Positions 4,837 to 7,734 of a stretch of DNA of 7,734 bases are shown here, one piece after another. This DNA comes from Acidobacteriota bacterium (GTDB taxonomy: Bacteria; Actinomycetota; Acidimicrobiia; Spongiisociales; UBA5794). Made by a program: the position numbers and the translations under genes. Within the stretch, counting starts at the first letter, position 1, and each line of letters begins with the position of its first letter. The stretch is taken from assembly GCA_022574065.1 (NCBI GenBank), contig JACZST010000083.1, forward strand, positions 1 to 7,734. The letters run 5' to 3'. Under the pieces are notes generated by a model. The model worked only from the letters and a program-made list of their open reading frames with translations. It was not told the DNA's origin and searched no databases.

Positions 4837-6111
4837 GTGGCCAAATATGAGGGAACCGAGCTGCTGAAATGCAGTTTCTGTGGCAAGTCCCAGAAGCAGG
4901 TGAAGAAGCTCATTGCGGGACCCGGGGTCTACATCTGCGATGAATGCGTCGATCTGTGCAACGAGATCATCGATGAGGAGCTCTCCGCTACCGAGGAGAT
5001 CTCATTTACCGAGCTCCCCAAGCCCTACGAGATCTTCGACTTCCTCAGTCAGTACGTCGTCGGCCAGGACATGGCCAAGAAGATCCTCGCGGTTGCGGTT
5101 TATAACCACTACAAACGAGTACGCGCAGGACAGCGGGCGACCGAGGAAGAGGTCGAGCTGCAGAAGTCCAATATCCTGCTCGTCGGCCCCACCGGTTCCG
5201 GCAAGACCCTCCTGGCACAGACGCTGGCCAGGATGCTCAACGTCCCGTTCGCCATCGCCGACGCTACTGCCCTCACCGAAGCCGGCTATGTCGGTGAAGA
5301 CGTGGAGAACATATTGCTCAAACTGATCCAGGCCGCCGACTTCGACATCAAGCGCGCGGAACAGGGGATCATCTACATCGACGAAATCGACAAGATCGCC
5401 CGCAAGTCGGAGAACCCGTCCATTACTCGCGATGTCTCCGGTGAAGGGGTGCAGCAAGCCTTGCTGAAGATCCTCGAAGGGACGATTGCATCTGTGCCAC
5501 CCCAAGGCGGGCGCAAGCATCCCCACCAGGAATTCCTCCAACTCGACACCACCAACATGTTGTTCCTTTGCGGCGGGGCCTTCGCCGGCCTCGAAGACAT
5601 CATCGTGTCCAGAATCGGGAAGAACACGGTCGGCTTCGGCGCCGATGTGCGCTCCGCGGACGAGGTGCGCCCGTCCGAGGTGCTGTCCGAGGTGCTCCCC
5701 GAGGACCTGCTCGCCTACGGCCTCATCCCAGAGTTTATCGGGCGGCTTCCTGTGGTGGCCACTGTCGATGATCTCGACGTGGAAGACCTGGTCCTGGTGC
5801 TCACCGAGCCGAAGAACTCCCTCGTCAAGCAGTACGCCAAGTTCTTCGAGATGGACGGGGTTGAGCTGATCGTCACCGACGAGGCGCTTGTAGCCATCGC
5901 CCAGCAGGCGATGAAGCGGGGTACCGGCGCCCGCGGGTTGCGGGCGATCATGGAGGAAGTCCTCCTCGACACCATGTACGAGCTGCCGTCGCGTTCCGAC
6001 GTGGCCAGAGTCGTCATCGATGAGCAGGTCGTGCGCGACCGGGTGAACCCGACGCTGGTCCCGATCTCGGATCTCGCCTCTGCGGATTTGCCAGAAGAGC
6101 GATCTGCTTAG
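4837..6111 (+). CDS. clpX: ATP-dependent Clp protease ATP-binding subunit ClpX (424 aa)
   Basis: ClpX is a hexameric AAA+ unfoldase that recognises tagged substrates (for example ssrA tails) and feeds them into ClpP. The N-terminal zinc-binding domain has Cys12, Cys15, Cys34 and Cys37. Walker A is GPTGSGKT (117-124), pore-1 loop GYVGED (150-155), Walker B IIYIDEID (178-185), RKH pore motif RKH (226-228), and sensor-2 Arg366 in GTGARGL. The ClpP-docking loop reads VGF (265-267) where E. coli has IGF, a conservative change. The start is GTG 4837, with GGGAGAG 5 nt upstream that begins on the last base of the clpP stop. The frame back to 4741 overlaps clpP and would precede the conserved zinc domain. 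It is the last gene of the tig-clpP-clpX unit and converges with the amidohydrolase across 48 nt without an obvious strong terminator. Confidence 0.97.
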   Translation: MAKYEGTELLKCSFCGKSQKQVKKLIAGPGVYICDECVDLCNEIIDEELSATEEISFTELPKPYEIFDFLSQYVVGQDMAKKILAVAVYNHYKRVRAGQRATEEEVELQKSNILLVGPTGSGKTLLAQTLARMLNVPFAIADATALTEAGYVGEDVENILLKLIQAADFDIKRAEQGIIYIDEIDKIARKSENPSITRDVSGEGVQQALLKILEGTIASVPPQGGRKHPHQEFLQLDTTNMLFLCGGAFAGLEDIIVSRIGKNTVGFGADVRSADEVRPSEVLSEVLPEDLLAYGLIPEFIGRLPVVATVDDLDVEDLVLVLTEPKNSLVKQYAKFFEMDGVELIVTDEALVAIAQQAMKRGTGARGLRAIMEEVLLDTMYELPSRSDVARVVIDEQVVRDRVNPTLVPISDLASADLPEERSA

Positions 6112-6159
6112 CCGCTAAGAGTCGCTCGGCTTCGCCTCGCTCCCGTATTACGTAGAGGA

Positions 6160-7383
6160 CTATGAAAGGGCTGGCCGTTTGACGGCCTGGCCTTGCTTCC
6201 ACACGTGGGTGACCCGTTCGCGATCACCCCAACCGGTGTTGTCGTCCAGCGGATCGAAGTCGATGGCGATGACGTCGGCGTCGTACCCGGCCACCAGCTG
6301 CCCCGACGCCGGTGCCTGGGGCCCGAGAGTGAGCGGCCCGGTGGCCGTAGCGGCCTCAATCGCCTCCAGCGCGCTCATCCCGGCGTCCTGGAGATGCCGG
6401 ATCTCCAGGCTGTTGCGGCCGTAGCCATCGCCGGAGATGAAGATATCAGTGCCCATGGCGATGGTGACCCCGGCTGCGATGGCGATCTTGAGCCCCTCGG
6501 CGTGACGGTCGGCGATGGCCACCCCCTTCTCGTAGGCGTAGCGGGTGAGGATGTCCTCCATCTCCACCAACTGGGCAACGATGTACCGGGTTGGGACCAG
6601 GATGGCATCACGCTCGATCATCAGCTGGGCGGCTTCCTCGTCCAGATACGACCCGTGCTCGATGGTCTTCACCCCTGCGTCGAGAGCGGCCATGATCCCT
6701 GCCTTGCCGTGGCAGTGCGCGGCCACGACCCGCTCGGCGCGACCGGCCTCCTCGACCATGGCGCGCAACTCCTCGCCCGAGAATTGTTGATGGATCGGAT
6801 TGTCGACTTCCGAGAGGACGCCTCCGGAGGCACAGATCTTGATGACGCTGGCGCCGCGTCGCAGTTGCAGACGCACCGCCTTGAGACACTCCGGGACGCC
6901 GTCACACATCACGCCAAAACCCGAGCCCGACTGAACCCAATCGAGGGGGAAAGAGTGGGTGTCTCCGTGGCCGCCCGTGGTCGAAAGCACGTCCCCCGCG
7001 CCGTAGATGGTGGGCCCGGTCATCGATCCGTCTTTGATCGCAGGCTGCATCATCAGCCCGAGGCCCCCTGTCTCGCGCACCGAGGTAATGCCGCCGTCGA
7101 GAGTGCGACGCACGTCGGCCACGGCGCGTGCTGTCTGCGTTATCGGGGACCCTTTTGCCCACGTCTCGGGGTCCGGCGTATGTTCACCGATGAAATGTCC
7201 GTGGCACTCCCACAACCCAGGGAGCACGGTTGGCACGTTGCTGACTGCTGCGTCGGGGGTGACCGGCGCATTGGAGGCAGGCCCGGCGTAAGTGATCGTC
7301 GAGCCGTCGATGACCACCGTTCCATCGGTGATCGGGTCACCGCGTCCAGGGATGAGCAGGTCGGCATTGACTCGGACCGACAC
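6160..7383 (-). CDS. Metal-dependent amidohydrolase, imidazolonepropionase/prolidase-like (407 aa)
   Basis: This is an amidohydrolase-superfamily TIM-barrel enzyme, probably cytosolic. Metal-binding motifs appear in order: HGH (61-63) after LPGLWEC, probable carboxylated Lys182 in IKICASGG, His223/His225 in AAHCHG, His243 in EHGSYLD, and Asp313 in GTD. The N-terminal beta domain (VRVNADLLIPG, DGTVVIDG) and C-terminal return (GQLVAGYDADVIAID) are typical. The TTGGHGD and ASGGVLSEVD segments recall the Xaa-Pro dipeptidase-like / HutI-like branch (COG1228 type), so a dipeptide or cyclic amide substrate is likely; the exact substrate cannot be read from sequence. The start GTG 7383 is chosen for GGAGG 8 nt upstream. 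A longer TTG start (7449) would translate the heptad repeat and lacks a site. No histidine-utilisation neighbours are present, so it is not called hutI. Confidence 0.88.
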   Translation of the reverse strand: MSVRVNADLLIPGRGDPITDGTVVIDGSTITYAGPASNAPVTPDAAVSNVPTVLPGLWECHGHFIGEHTPDPETWAKGSPITQTARAVADVRRTLDGGITSVRETGGLGLMMQPAIKDGSMTGPTIYGAGDVLSTTGGHGDTHSFPLDWVQSGSGFGVMCDGVPECLKAVRLQLRRGASVIKICASGGVLSEVDNPIHQQFSGEELRAMVEEAGRAERVVAAHCHGKAGIMAALDAGVKTIEHGSYLDEEAAQLMIERDAILVPTRYIVAQLVEMEDILTRYAYEKGVAIADRHAEGLKIAIAAGVTIAMGTDIFISGDGYGRNSLEIRHLQDAGMSALEAIEAATATGPLTLGPQAPASGQLVAGYDADVIAIDFDPLDDNTGWGDRERVTHVWKQGQAVKRPALS

Positions 7384-7391
7384 GAGTGGCA

Positions 7392-7396
7392 CCTCC
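7392..7396 (-). promoter_or_regulatory. Shine-Dalgarno of the amidohydrolase
   Basis: Minus-strand GGAGG, 8 nt before GTG 7383. It decides this start against the upstream TTG at 7449. Confidence 0.65.
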
Positions 7397-7428
7397 GGCG
7401 CGGTATCTGGGGTCGCAACGCTAGTTGA

Positions 7429-7450
7429 GTCGCAAGTCGCAAGTCGCAAG
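7429..7450. repeat. Heptanucleotide tandem repeat (GTCGCAA, 3 perfect copies)
   Basis: Three identical GTCGCAA units (7429-7449) plus one more G, lying 46-67 nt upstream of the amidohydrolase start. On the minus strand each unit contains TTGCGA, which resembles a -35 hexamer, so copy number could shift promoter spacing. The unit sequence differs from the repeat at 2644-2668 but has the same length. Confidence 0.85.
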
Positions 7451-7479
7451 CAACACAGCGACTTGTGTCTTGTGTTTAC

Positions 7480-7493
7480 GTAACTGGTGTTAC
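7480..7493. promoter_or_regulatory. Short palindrome GTAAC-TGGT-GTTAC
   Basis: A perfect 5-4-5 inverted repeat about 100 nt upstream of the amidohydrolase start, in the part of the spacer where an operator would be expected. GTTAC occurs again at 7519-7523. Small repeats like this also arise by chance. Confidence 0.3.
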
Positions 7494-7542
7494 TTCGTGA
7501 AAGTAGCTAGTGCGTTTGTGTTACCACGGATTGTATCTCGAC

Positions 7543-7559
7543 GGCCACCTGGTGTGGCC
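7543..7559. promoter_or_regulatory. Inverted repeat GGCCAC-CTGGT-GTGGCC
   Basis: A perfect 6-bp inverted repeat with a 5-nt spacer; CACCTGGTG inside it is itself near-palindromic. It could be a regulator-binding site or a small RNA hairpin. No gene start is close enough to decide. Confidence 0.3.
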
Positions 7560-7668
7560 ATATGGTTTAGGTGAGGCTGATGGTCGAATGGGGGAATCGC
7601 TCCGGCTCGGGTAATCGGGAAGGTCGGCGCGATGGGAGACCAACGCCAGCAGGGGGAGTGGTGGAGCG

Positions 7669-7697
7669 GGGTCGGAACCCACACCGGGTTCCGACCC
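7669..7697. terminator. Strong 12-bp hairpin, terminator-like
   Basis: GGGTCGGAACCC (7669-7680) and GGGTTCCGACCC (7686-7697) pair perfectly around a 5-nt loop; a G-T pair extends the stem outward. On the plus strand it is followed by TTGCGCTT, on the minus strand by a GC-rich stretch. No gene in the window ends next to it, so it most likely terminates a leftward gene beyond the right edge, or an unseen short transcript. Confidence 0.5.
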
Positions 7698-7734
7698 TTG
7701 CGCTTGGGGTAGGCCTCTGGGTTGCCGTATCACG

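Larger units (their letters stand above)
7384..7734. other. Gene-free region upstream of the amidohydrolase
   Basis: No convincing gene is seen on either strand; the open frames are short and lack start signals or recognisable content. The region holds the heptad repeat (7429-7450), two short palindromes (7480-7493 and 7543-7559), the CCATATGG palindrome (7558-7565) and the strong hairpin at 7669-7697. The minus-strand promoter of the amidohydrolase should be here, but no clear -35/-10 pair can be picked. Confidence 0.5.

Noticed and set aside
6107..6160. Terminator between clpX and the amidohydrolase
   Set aside because: Only a 5-bp stem, CTTAG-CCG-CTAAG, overlapping the clpX stop and a 3-bp GGC/GCC stem are found, with no T-run; too weak to call.
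6193..7428. 411-aa plus-strand open frame antisense to the amidohydrolase
   Set aside because: It is a mirror frame of a high-GC gene; it has no domain or start signal, while the minus strand shows a full set of metal ligands.
1..7734. CRISPR arrays, rRNA, insertion sequences, toxin-antitoxin or defence genes
   Set aside because: No spaced direct repeats, rRNA signatures, transposase motifs or recognisable defence domains are visible. The two heptad arrays are too short and unspaced to be CRISPR.

Overview
The window looks like a chromosome segment of a high-GC actinobacterium. The evidence is GC-rich codon use, GTG and TTG starts with clear Shine-Dalgarno sequences, a tig-clpP-clpX block whose ClpP resembles actinobacterial ClpP2, CCA ends encoded in both tRNA genes, and a probable leaderless gene. 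Genus-level placement is not possible from sequence reading alone; Acidimicrobiia or a neighbouring class is only a guess.

Left part (1 to about 2488): the integrase end of an integrative element. Reading leftward are a 65-aa helix-turn-helix protein of the excisionase type, a 64-aa orphan, and a gene cut by the window edge that overlaps the orphan by ATGA. Reading rightward are an unrecognised 168-aa protein and a complete tyrosine integrase, overlapping by TGATG. Between the two divergent units (647-808) lies a compact control region with three perfect inverted repeats and promoter-like hexamers. This resembles an excision/maintenance switch, although no classical repressor is visible.

Junction (2489-2812): an intact tRNA-Arg(TCT) starts 25 nt after the integrase stop and is the probable attachment site. 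A 168-nt spacer with a 7-bp tandem repeat follows, then tRNA-His(GTG). The integrase lies on the 5' side of an intact tRNA, the reverse of the common arrangement in which the element follows the tRNA 3' end.

Middle (2836-6111): a tight housekeeping operon for protein quality control. Trigger factor (chaperone at the ribosome exit) is followed after 1 nt by ClpP (protease) and after 11 nt by ClpX (AAA+ unfoldase). It begins only 23 nt after tRNA-His, so tRNA and mRNA are probably co-transcribed. ClpP has a Ser in place of the usual Pro in its NSPGG loop.

Right part (6160-7734): a convergent metal-dependent amidohydrolase of the imidazolonepropionase/prolidase-like group. Upstream of it are about 350 bp without a convincing gene, holding a 3x7-bp tandem repeat, two short palindromes and a 12-bp perfect terminator-like hairpin.

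The least explained parts are the 647-808 switch region with the two orphan proteins, and the tRNA-Arg junction.
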